Origin: CAJQND01 sp051010095
GTDB taxonomy: Bacteria; Pseudomonadota; Alphaproteobacteria; Rhizobiales; CAJQND01
Assembly (NCBI GenBank): GCA_051010095.1
Contig: JBPCVX010000322.1
Location: 1-13,427 of the forward strand
DNA: 13,427 bases
Reading direction: 5' to 3'
The notes beneath the pieces are model-generated. The model was not told where the DNA came from. It saw only the letters and a program-made list of their open reading frames with translations, and searched no databases. A program made the position numbers and the translations under genes. Positions 1-6,832 of this stretch are shown here, one piece after another; position 1 is the first letter of the stretch, and every line of letters begins with the position of its first letter.

Positions 1-164
1 GGAAAATCCCGATCCGGGTTGGACGGCTCATCCAAACAGCAGGCTATAATCGCTCACCAGGACATGATTCGGATCATCATCTGCTCCTGAGTTAGCAATG
101 ATGAGCCAAAATCACTCTCTTAAGCAATCAGCACAATATGTCCACTGGGCGCTGACGGGGAACA
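1..164 (-). mobile_element. Possible end of an inserted element cutting the integrase gene
   Basis: No recognisable gene lies in 1-111. On the minus strand the integrase reading frame resembles its family up to about residue 283 (Leu, codon 165-163) and then turns into an unrelated 16-residue tail ending in TGA at 114-112. The change falls where a minus-strand sequence beginning TGTTCCCCGTCAGCGCCC starts at 164; many insertion sequences begin with TG. A minus-strand ATG at 31-29 opens a frame (MSRPTRIGIF) that runs off the window. No transposase motif is visible, no family can be named and the other end is not in the window. The boundary is therefore an inference; simple decay or rearrangement of the integrase is the alternative. 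Confidence 0.25.
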
Positions 165-1011
165 GATCTTTCTCATGTCTGAGCATTGCTGCTTCAAGGG
201 CCACCATGTCCTGCTCGGATAACGGCTTTCTTTGATCTCTGTGACTACCAGAATCTTTGATTGTCAACCTCTCAAACCGATTTCTGAAATTGAGATCATG
301 CTCATAAATTGTCAAATTAATCGCGGCACTAAGAGTGCGGATTGTTCGTCGTACTGAGGTTGGCTTTAAACTAAGCAGAAGGTGGTCGGCAAATTCACGC
401 GCCTCCAAACGTGTAAAGTCCTTTAAAGGTCTAACATTTACTCTTCTGGTATCCAGGCATTCTATAAGTCGTTTTTCCAGCAGTGCTATGCTATTCGCAA
501 GTTGTTTATCCCTTTGGGGAAGTCCAATTTCTTTTTGCTCTAAGTAAAAATTTAGTGCGGAAGACAAGGTTTGTATCTGAGCTGGAATTTCGCCTTTGAA
601 GACAGCTTCAATTACTTCCTTTGATACTTTGTGCTCATTTCCGGCGTCGTCTTCCATGTCAAATTGATCAACTAAATCGGGGGCGATAATCTCCCGCAAG
701 AGCCATTGATAGCCACTGTCTTTCTCTTCGATCAATTGTAAATCGTCGTTGTTCAACCCGGAGGCCTTAAGCGCTTGAATTGTTGAATCACGCAAACTCA
801 GCGGTTCTCCAGATCTAGCTTTTGTCAGTTCAGTTTCGAACCAACGATCAAGGCGTGTGTATCGACGCATAGCGACGGCTCGATCTGTGCCAAGGGATTT
901 TTTGATTTCGCATTTGCCAAAGTGTTTCATCGCATCTACTGGCACGCGTCTGCGGTATCGGAAGATCCCAGATTTTGATTGCGATAAGTGGGGAATATTC
1001 AAGCCAGGCAC
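112..1011 (-). pseudogene. Truncated tyrosine recombinase (tRNA-Arg-associated phage/island integrase)
   Basis: This is the N-terminal two thirds of a site-specific tyrosine integrase. Residues 5-60 look like the short N-terminal domain of proteobacterial island integrases, with a beta-strand pattern SGIFRYRRRVP followed by a basic helix. Residues about 148-245 look like the SAM-like core-binding domain (helices around LNFYLEQKEIG and LKPTSVRRTIRTLSAAIN). The usual linker RKPLSEQDMVALEAA follows, and the frame then ends at 299 residues. The R-K-H-R-H-Y catalytic domain is absent, so the product should not recombine DNA. Full members have about 400 or more residues. The start is GTG at 1011-1009, chosen because the next residues match the family N-terminus; no clear Shine-Dalgarno sequence is seen. 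It lies 95 bp past the tRNA-Arg 3' end on the same strand, as expected for an element integrated at that tRNA. It is visibly AT-richer than the genes to the right. Confidence 0.75.
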
Positions 1012-1030
1012 CCAACTAGATTTGCTAATT

Positions 1031-1050
1031 GTGTACCAGTATGTGTACCA
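1031..1050 (-). repeat. Direct repeat of TGGTACAC upstream of the integrase
   Basis: On the minus strand TGGTACAC occurs twice (1050-1043 and 1038-1031) with a 12-bp period, i.e. just over one helical turn. The pair sits between the tRNA-Arg 3' end and the integrase start. Paired short repeats here are typical arm-type binding sites for an integrase or excisionase, or operator sites for integrase control. The repeats are seen directly; the role is inferred. Confidence 0.4.
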
Positions 1051-1100
1051 ATGAGTAAAGCTAATTTGATGATTTTATTGATAATCAATGGCTTGTGGTT

Positions 1101-1130
1101 GCCAATTGGCGCACCGGGGAGGATTCGAAC
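1101..1130 (-). other. Probable attachment site at the tRNA-Arg 3' end
   Basis: The 3' part of the tRNA (T-loop TTCGAATCC, acceptor strand, CCA) faces the integrase, the normal geometry for attB inside a tRNA gene where integration restores the tRNA. A perfect 10-bp palindrome, GCCAATTGGC (1101-1110), spans the discriminator base, the CCA end and the first flanking bases. No second copy of the tRNA 3' end is present in the window, so the core cannot be delimited and its limits are approximate. Confidence 0.35.
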
Positions 1131-1183
1131 CCCCGACCCCCAGATTCGTAGTCTGGTGCTCTATCCAGCTGAGCTACCGGTGC
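1107..1183 (-). tRNA. tRNA-Arg (anticodon ACG)
   Basis: This is a complete 77-nt cloverleaf on the minus strand. The acceptor stem GCACCGG (1183-1177) pairs with CCGGTGC (1117-1111), followed by discriminator G and an encoded CCA (1109-1107). The D arm contains AGCTCAGCTGGATAGAGC. The anticodon stem CCAGA/TCTGG encloses the loop CTACGAA, giving anticodon ACG (1149-1147), which is read as ICG after TadA deamination and decodes CGU, CGC and CGA. The T arm has the loop GTTCGAATC. The gene looks intact, so integration of the neighbouring element kept or restored it. Confidence 0.97.
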
Positions 1184-1215
1184 TAAGTCGCGCGCGCATG
1201 CGCCGCGAGCGGCTT

Positions 1216-1244
1216 GTCCTACTCCTTTGCGCGGTTAAAGGCAA
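1216..1244 (-). promoter_or_regulatory. Candidate promoter of tRNA-Arg
   Basis: On the minus strand TTGCCT (1244-1239) and TAGGAC (1221-1216) are separated by 17 bp, about 32 bp upstream of the mature tRNA 5' end. Both are only moderate matches to the housekeeping-sigma consensus, but position and spacing fit. The stretch between it and the tRNA is very GC-rich with alternating CG. The rest of the 80-bp gap between the peptidase stop and the tRNA shows nothing else. Confidence 0.3.
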
Positions 1245-1263
1245 GATGGTTTGCGCGGAAATT

Positions 1264-2277
1264 TCAAATTTTATCGCGCAGCGCCGCGTGCCCGCCAATG
1301 GCGCGGGCTTCCCACACACCACGGGCAATCGCGCGGGCTAAACAATCAGCTGCAACCGCACCAATCCGCATCAAGTGTGCAGCATCCACCGGCGCTTCAA
1401 TACCGCGCGTCGCCAGCGCGAAAACAATATCACCATCAAACGGTGTGTGCACAGGCCTGAGCGCGCGGGCCAGCCCATCCTGCGCCATGATGGCCAAACG
1501 TTTGGTTTGTGCTTTGGTGAGTGCTGCATCAGTGGCAACGACACACAGTGTGGTGTTTGCGCCCGGCTGTGAGGCACCTTTGATCACTTCGGCCTTTGTG
1601 CCCACATCTATATGCTCATGGGAAGCATGGGGCACCGGCTTGGCAGGAAATTCATCTCCCATAACAAACGGCGATGCCCACAGGGCGTTTGTGCCAGGTG
1701 CAACAGCAGATCCAAATGAATTGACCGCCGCCAAGGCACCAATGGTGAGGCCATCAAAGCGCGCTGATGCGCTTCCCAGCCCGCCATTCAATGTGCCCGC
1801 AAGTGCGCCCAGCCCCGCACCGTGATTGCCCAGAGCAAAATGTTGATCAGCGGCATCCAAGGCCTTTTGGCCAAGGGCGCGGTAGGGTGAAACATTGTTC
1901 CAGTTTTTATCACCGCCGTTTATGAGATCAAACAAGCAGGCAGACGGCACAACCGGACATGGATGAGGCTGCGCGCCAAAGCGAAAGCCAACACCTTTTT
2001 CGGCCAGCCCGGCGATAATGCCATCAGCCGCCGCGAGCCCAAAAACAGAACCACCAGAGAGAACAAGCCCATGAATTTCCTCAACCAGACAATCAGGCGA
2101 TAAAGCATCGGTTTCGCGGGTGGCAGGCCCGCCGCCGCGCACATCGACAGCTGCAACCGTTCCTGCTGGTGGCAAAACAACGCTCACCCCGCTCATCAGG
2201 CCGTCATTTCCAGCATTGCCGACGCGGATTCCATCCACATCGGTAATAAGATTATATTTGCCTGTACCTGCCATCAT
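1264..2277 (-). CDS. P1 family peptidase (S58; DmpA/NylC-like aminopeptidase or amidase)
   Basis: This 337-residue protein belongs to the P1/DmpA family, whose members cleave themselves into two chains and expose a catalytic Ser or Thr. Known members are D-/L-aminopeptidases, beta-peptidyl aminopeptidases and the nylon-oligomer hydrolase NylC. Family hallmarks seen here are the N-terminal ITDVDGIRVGN, the GTVAAVDVRGGGPATRETD block (39-57), LSGGSVFGLAAADG (73-86), the central NHGAGLGAL and GGLGSAS blocks, and GANTTLCVVATDAAL (239-253). By analogy with NylC (cleavage before its Thr267), the predicted break is Asn241/Thr242, with Thr242 as nucleophile. No signal peptide is evident, so it is probably cytoplasmic. 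The start has two ATG codons in tandem (2277 and 2274) and no good Shine-Dalgarno sequence. It is divergent from the gamma-glutamyltransferase gene with a 53-bp gap. The family is well supported; the substrate is unknown. Confidence 0.9.
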   Translation of the reverse strand: MMAGTGKYNLITDVDGIRVGNAGNDGLMSGVSVVLPPAGTVAAVDVRGGGPATRETDALSPDCLVEEIHGLVLSGGSVFGLAAADGIIAGLAEKGVGFRFGAQPHPCPVVPSACLFDLINGGDKNWNNVSPYRALGQKALDAADQHFALGNHGAGLGALAGTLNGGLGSASARFDGLTIGALAAVNSFGSAVAPGTNALWASPFVMGDEFPAKPVPHASHEHIDVGTKAEVIKGASQPGANTTLCVVATDAALTKAQTKRLAIMAQDGLARALRPVHTPFDGDIVFALATRGIEAPVDAAHLMRIGAVAADCLARAIARGVWEARAIGGHAALRDKI

Positions 2278-2330
2278 CGTGCTAAATCGTCATATAATTG
2301 TTACACACACTCTAAGGTCTGGTCTGCACC
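2278..2330. promoter_or_regulatory. Short divergent intergenic region between the two hydrolase genes
   Basis: These 53 bp must carry, or overlap, the start signals of both the peptidase (minus) and the gamma-glutamyltransferase (plus). A TATAAT lies on the plus strand at 2293-2298, but no convincing -35 box is found at 16-18 bp. An AAGG at 2314-2317 is a weak and rather distant ribosome binding site for the plus-strand gene. The compact arrangement suggests shared regulation; the exact promoters are not resolved. Confidence 0.3.
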
Positions 2331-4022
2331 ATGCGCAAATATTTGTTGGTTGTCATTGTTCTTCTGGGCGCTTGGGCATCAGCGCCCGCATTTGCGCAAA
2401 ATGCCATGGTGGCAACTGCAAACAGACATGCCTCCAACGCAGCAGCTGAAATGATTCGCGAAGGCGGAAGCGCCGTTGATGCGGCAGTTGCCGCCCAATT
2501 GGTTTTGGGGCTGGTTGAGCCGCAGTCCTCCGGCATAGGCGGCGGAGCATTTATGCTTCATTGGGCAAAAGCATCTTACAAGCTAGACACTTATGATGGT
2601 CGCGAAACAGCGCCTGAAGCGATAACACCGAAGCTGTTCTTAAAAGCTGACGGCACGCCAATGAAGTTTTTTGACGTGGTAATTGGCGGGCGCGCGGTTG
2701 GAGTGCCAGGCGTTATTGCCATGATGGCGCTTGCCCATAAAGATCATGGCAAGCTTGACTGGAAGGTACTTTTCCAACCGGCAATCAGGCTTGCGCGCGG
2801 TGGTTTCGCGGTAAGCCCCAGGCTCTACACCTTGCTGGAACGGTTTGAATTACTGCAAACCCAAGACGCGGCCAAGCGCCATTTTTATAGAGAAACCGAT
2901 GATGGCTTGAAGCCTCACCCGGTGGGTTACCTGCTCACCAACCCTGACTATGCCGAGACCCTTGAAACAATCGCCAACGAAGGCCCTAAAGGGTTTTACG
3001 AAGGCGAAATCGCCACTGCTATGGTGCGCGCGGTGCGCACTCATCAGCCTAATCCTGGCTATCTCTCATCAGCAGATCTGAAAAACTACAAAGCCAAACG
3101 ACGCGATGGGGTTTGCGCTGTATATCGCGGCTATAAAGTTTGCGGCATGGGCCCTCCCACATCTGGAGGCCTCACCAGCCTCATGACGTTGAAAATGCTG
3201 GAGCGCTTTAATGTTGGCGGTATGAAACCAGGCTCTTTGGAAACGGTGCATCTGGTGAGCGAGGCAAGCAGGCTCGCATTTGCCGATCGCGGCGTGTTCA
3301 TGGCAGATGCTGATTTTGTGAAAGTGCCCACCGAAGGTTTGCTCGATCAGGAATATCTGACCGACCGCTCAAACATTATTTCCAAAGTCAAATCCATGGG
3401 CAAGGCTAAAGCGGGATCGCCACCAGGTGCGCCAGAGAAAAAGTCTCAAGCAGACGATGCGACCCGGCCTGGCACCAGTCACCTTGTAATCGTGGACAAA
3501 CAAGGCAATGCAGTTTCCATGACCACATCTATCGAAGGTGGTTTCGGCGCGCATCAAATGGTGCATGGATTTCTGCTCAATAACCAGCTTACAGATTTCT
3601 CGTTCCGGCCTGAAAAAGACGGCGCACCGGTTGCCAATGCAGCAGCACCTGGCAAGAGACCGCGCTCATCCATGTCACCCACGCTTATATTTAGCCCCGA
3701 TGGCGGCTTGTTTGCAGCGATCGGGTCACCTGGCGGCAGCCGCATCATTGGCTATGTAACCAAAACCGTTGTTGCCTTGATCGATTGGCAAATGCCCATG
3801 CAACAGGCCATAAACCTGCCCCACCATGTGAACCGCAACGGCAAGACCGACCTTGAGGAAAACACACCTCTTGGAACTTACAAAGAACAACTCACTGAGA
3901 TGGGCCATGAGATATCCGTGCGTTCGCTAAACTCAGGTCTTCATGGTATCCGCATTACCGATGAAGGCCTCGATGGGGGCGCTGATCCGCGCCGCGAAGG
4001 TGTGGTTATCGAAATTGAGTAG
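2331..4022 (+). CDS. ggt: Gamma-glutamyltransferase (glutathione hydrolase), exported
   Basis: This 563-residue enzyme removes or transfers the gamma-glutamyl group of glutathione and related compounds, normally in the periplasm. Residues 1-22 form a signal peptide (hydrophobic core LLVVIVLLGAWA, likely cleavage AFA/QN). Conserved blocks are GGSAVDAAVAA (45-55), SGIGGGAFML (67-76), DGRETAP (89-95; Arg90 matches the substrate-binding Arg114 of E. coli GGT), GPPTSGG (274-280), GTSHLVIVD (381-389), GFLLNNQLTDFS (413-424), RPRSSMSPTL (443-452) and GSPGGSR (465-471). Thr382 is the predicted autoprocessing site and nucleophile, splitting the chain into large and small subunits. Length is typical and no key residue is missing. 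The ATG start is set by the signal peptide. The MFS gene starts 19 bp downstream, so the two are probably cotranscribed. The family call is firm; glutathione as the physiological substrate is inferred. Confidence 0.95.
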   Translation: MRKYLLVVIVLLGAWASAPAFAQNAMVATANRHASNAAAEMIREGGSAVDAAVAAQLVLGLVEPQSSGIGGGAFMLHWAKASYKLDTYDGRETAPEAITPKLFLKADGTPMKFFDVVIGGRAVGVPGVIAMMALAHKDHGKLDWKVLFQPAIRLARGGFAVSPRLYTLLERFELLQTQDAAKRHFYRETDDGLKPHPVGYLLTNPDYAETLETIANEGPKGFYEGEIATAMVRAVRTHQPNPGYLSSADLKNYKAKRRDGVCAVYRGYKVCGMGPPTSGGLTSLMTLKMLERFNVGGMKPGSLETVHLVSEASRLAFADRGVFMADADFVKVPTEGLLDQEYLTDRSNIISKVKSMGKAKAGSPPGAPEKKSQADDATRPGTSHLVIVDKQGNAVSMTTSIEGGFGAHQMVHGFLLNNQLTDFSFRPEKDGAPVANAAAPGKRPRSSMSPTLIFSPDGGLFAAIGSPGGSRIIGYVTKTVVALIDWQMPMQQAINLPHHVNRNGKTDLEENTPLGTYKEQLTEMGHEISVRSLNSGLHGIRITDEGLDGGADPRREGVVIEIE

Positions 4023-4041
4023 GTCTTCTTGAAGGCTGATA

Positions 4042-5283
4042 ATGCCTCAAACCTCATCCACCCTTAGCACCACGCAAACTGGCCTGTTTGTGCTTGCTCC
4101 TTTCGCGCTTGGGTTTTTCTTGTCCAACATGTTAGCGGCGGTGAATGCCATCGTTGCACCAGATCTGGTGCGTGACATCGGCTTAAGTGCCAGTGAACTT
4201 GGCTTTGTCACATCCGCCTATTTATTTGGGTTTGCGCTGTTTCAAGTGCCGTTGGGCCTTCTGCTCGACCGCTATGGCCCACGCATCGTGCAGGCGGTGC
4301 TCGTGTGTGTGTCGGCCTTGGGCACATTATTGTTTTCGTGGGTGGAAGGGCTGGCAGGGCTTTTTCTGGCGCGCATGCTCATTGGTCTAGGGTCTGCTGG
4401 CGCGCTCATGGCGGGGTTTAAGGCTGTTACCCTATGGGTGCCTGAACAGCGCTGGGCTTTGGCCAACGGGGTCATCGCCGCAGCCGGGGGTTTGGGCTTT
4501 TTCGCGGCCACCTTGCCGACAGACTTTCTGGTGCAACAGATCGGGTGGCGCGGATTGTTCGAGGTTCTCTGTGGACTGGCGCTGGGTGTTGCGGCAATCA
4601 TCTATTTTGCAGTTCCCCGCGAAACGGAGCGTGCAGCACCCGAACCGTTAGTTGACCAGCTAAGGGCTACAACCAGTATTTACACAAGCAAGGTGTTCTG
4701 GATTGTTGCGCCCCTGGCAGCCCTCACCTTGGGTGTGCACTTCTCAACCCAAACATTGTGGGCAGGTCCTTGGATGCGTGATATTGCAGGGCTTGCACGC
4801 GACGGCGTTGCGCAGCAGCTTGGCATCATGGCGCTTGCCTTTCTCATCGGCACTTTCGTGATCGGTGTTGTCGGCGATTGGTTGGGCCGGAAAGGCGTGA
4901 GCCTGCTCACCGCCATGGCGGGCATCCTTGGACTATTCTTCGTCACCCAGATTGCGATTATCGTGCAGGTGCCCGGCACTGTGCCCGTTGGATGGTTCTT
5001 TTATGGGTTGCTCGGCCAGGCTGGTATTTTGGCCTATCCCTGGCTTGCCGCACATTTTGGAACGCAATTGGCAGCGCGCGCCAACACAGCGCTCAATCTG
5101 TTTGCGTTTGTAGCTGCGTTTGTTGTGCAATATGCATTTGGTATGATCATCGATCTGTGGCCGCAAACAACAGGCGGTGGTTATGCGCCGCAGGGCTATC
5201 AGGCAGCCCTTGGCATCTGTTTAGGAGTGCAAATTTTGGCATTTGTCTGGTTTATGGTGCGCCGACACAAAATCAGTGGGTAA
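4042..5283 (+). CDS. MFS transporter, 12 TM, substrate unknown
   Basis: This 413-residue integral inner-membrane protein has about twelve hydrophobic segments. The major-facilitator signature lies in loop 2-3 (LGLLLDRYGPRI) and a second copy in the symmetry-related loop 8-9 (VGDWLGRKGV). GFKAVTLWVPEQRWALANG around TM4-5 is typical of the cyanate/nitrate-type and oxalate/formate-like MFS carriers. GAAGG sits 6 nt before the ATG. The gene follows the gamma-glutamyltransferase by 19 bp and probably shares its transcript, so transport of a product or substrate of that enzyme (a small acid, amino acid or peptide) is a fair guess. Its end converges on the histidine kinase gene with a 21-bp gap and no strong terminator. 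Export versus import cannot be decided from sequence. Confidence 0.88.
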   Translation: MPQTSSTLSTTQTGLFVLAPFALGFFLSNMLAAVNAIVAPDLVRDIGLSASELGFVTSAYLFGFALFQVPLGLLLDRYGPRIVQAVLVCVSALGTLLFSWVEGLAGLFLARMLIGLGSAGALMAGFKAVTLWVPEQRWALANGVIAAAGGLGFFAATLPTDFLVQQIGWRGLFEVLCGLALGVAAIIYFAVPRETERAAPEPLVDQLRATTSIYTSKVFWIVAPLAALTLGVHFSTQTLWAGPWMRDIAGLARDGVAQQLGIMALAFLIGTFVIGVVGDWLGRKGVSLLTAMAGILGLFFVTQIAIIVQVPGTVPVGWFFYGLLGQAGILAYPWLAAHFGTQLAARANTALNLFAFVAAFVVQYAFGMIIDLWPQTTGGGYAPQGYQAALGICLGVQILAFVWFMVRRHKISG

Positions 5284-5304
5284 ATCCCATCGTTCTGCTC
5301 TTAC

Positions 5305-6822
5305 TCACGCATGTTCAACCTCGCCGCGACGCCCCGGCGAAAGCTCTCTTACACTGTCTGGAATAGTGACCCAGAAACAAGCACCTTCATCACTCTCACG
5401 CAAAGACACATCACCTCCATGGGCACGCGCCAACTCTGCTGCAATCGCAAGCCCAAGCCCGGTTCCACCGGCTTTCGCAGAGCCTTGGAAAGCCTCAAAC
5501 AAGTGCACGCGTGCTTTCTCTGAAACTCCTGGGCCGTTGTCGCAAACCTCTATCGTCACCAGTGTACTTTCACGCCAAGCATCAATGTGAACGGCCCCTT
5601 CGACACCATTCAAATTCACAATATTACTTTCCACAGCTTCCGCCGCGTTGCGCACCAAGTTCATAAGCAGGCGGAAAATTTGTTCGCGGTCAGCATCAAT
5701 TTTCACATCTTTTGGCACATCATTGTACAGCACCACCCGGCTTGAGGTTTGTGGTGCTGCATTATCAATTACATCATCTACAACCATGCGCAGGAAAAAT
5801 TGATCTCGGCGCGGCTCGGGTTCTTGGACGCGGCCATATTTCAACGTCTGCACACAAAAATCGATGGCGCGGTCGAGCGAATTAATGAGCTTTGGTGCAA
5901 ATTTCTTCACTGTTGGATCATCAACAAGAATGAGCCGGTCGGATATCACCTGCGCGGATGCGAGCATGTTGCGCAAGTCGTGGCTAATCTTGGAGACTGC
6001 CAACCCGAGTGCTGCAAGCCTGTTTTTCTGCTGCAATGCGTTTGACAGTTCAGATTGCATGTTTTGCAATTCAGTTTCCGCAGTGCCAATCTCATCGGTG
6101 CGCCCCGACGGTTGGATAACCCGGCCAGGGTCTTCAGGGTCTTCTGAGTACCGTAACATCGCGCGCGTCATGCGACGGATGGGCTTTACCATCAAATTGT
6201 TCAACACAAGAAAAACACAACCCGCCACAAGCAGCGACAATACAATCGATAATGTGAGAATATTGAATGAGTAGTTGAACATCGCCTTGCGCAGCGGGGT
6301 TTCGTCTATCACGATGTCGGTAACTTCATCAGCAGCCATCAGGGGCGAATCCACAACACGGATGACCCTGCCATTTCCAGCAAACAGGGCACCAAATGCA
6401 TCGACAATATTTTCCCACCAGCTGGCGCTGCGCAAATCAAAATGCTCATCAACGGTTACGGTAACTTCGGGCTGCAACATAAGAGTACGCGTGTTTCCGC
6501 GCTTAACAGCAATCGCCTTGGCACCAGCGCGATCAAGAAGTTCATCACGCACATTTGGCGGCACCATGTTGTCGGGCGCTGCATCCAGCACCAGCGCTGC
6601 CACATCGGCAACAGCCAGCCGATCACGCAGCCAGGTCACGCGGAAATTTGCAATGGACGGCACGTAGATCAGCACCTCTCCCAACATCACAAAAAGAATC
6701 GTAAGTGCCAAAAGTTTAGTGGAAAGACCTCGCGTTGGACGCAAGGGGGCTTGATGCGCGGGCGCACCGTTGGCCTTTTGCTGGATTGGCTCCACCGGGC
6801 GATGGCGGTCGCTCTTTTTCAT
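5305..6822 (-). CDS. Sensor histidine kinase with HAMP domain (no response regulator in window)
   Basis: This is a 505-residue membrane kinase. A proline-rich cytoplasmic N-terminus (1-33) is followed by TM1 (about 36-56), a periplasmic sensor region of about 130 residues with no recognised fold, TM2 (about 186-208) and a HAMP linker (about 209-262, starting MVKPIRRMTRAM). The H-box is SKISHDLRN with His281 as predicted phosphoacceptor, then come the N-box NLVRNAAEA (388-396), G1 DNGPGV (428-433) and G2 GGTGLGLAI (452-460). All catalytic boxes are intact. It is the last gene of the minus-strand operon, starting 10 bp after the flavin reductase stop, with GGA a few bases before the ATG. No response regulator is present, so its partner is encoded elsewhere. 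The signal is unknown; the operon suggests a redox or membrane stimulus. Confidence 0.92.
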   Translation of the reverse strand: MKKSDRHRPVEPIQQKANGAPAHQAPLRPTRGLSTKLLALTILFVMLGEVLIYVPSIANFRVTWLRDRLAVADVAALVLDAAPDNMVPPNVRDELLDRAGAKAIAVKRGNTRTLMLQPEVTVTVDEHFDLRSASWWENIVDAFGALFAGNGRVIRVVDSPLMAADEVTDIVIDETPLRKAMFNYSFNILTLSIVLSLLVAGCVFLVLNNLMVKPIRRMTRAMLRYSEDPEDPGRVIQPSGRTDEIGTAETELQNMQSELSNALQQKNRLAALGLAVSKISHDLRNMLASAQVISDRLILVDDPTVKKFAPKLINSLDRAIDFCVQTLKYGRVQEPEPRRDQFFLRMVVDDVIDNAAPQTSSRVVLYNDVPKDVKIDADREQIFRLLMNLVRNAAEAVESNIVNLNGVEGAVHIDAWRESTLVTIEVCDNGPGVSEKARVHLFEAFQGSAKAGGTGLGLAIAAELARAHGGDVSLRESDEGACFWVTIPDSVRELSPGRRGEVEHA

Positions 6823-6832
6823 ATTTTCCGGT

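Noticed and set aside
1..88. Chain of tiny overlapping minus-strand frames (ATG at 80, GTG further on, ATG at 31) after an AGGAG
   Set aside because: The AGGAG is only 3 nt from the first ATG, the frames are 8-9 codons long, and the last one leaves the window, so no coding evidence remains.
1214..1825. 203-codon plus-strand frame over the P1 peptidase
   Set aside because: It is an Ala/Pro/Ser-rich shadow of the minus-strand peptidase, which has clear family motifs.
5268..5304. Possible terminator between the convergent MFS and kinase genes
   Set aside because: TGGG-TAAAT-CCCA gives only a 4-5 bp stem and no T-run follows.
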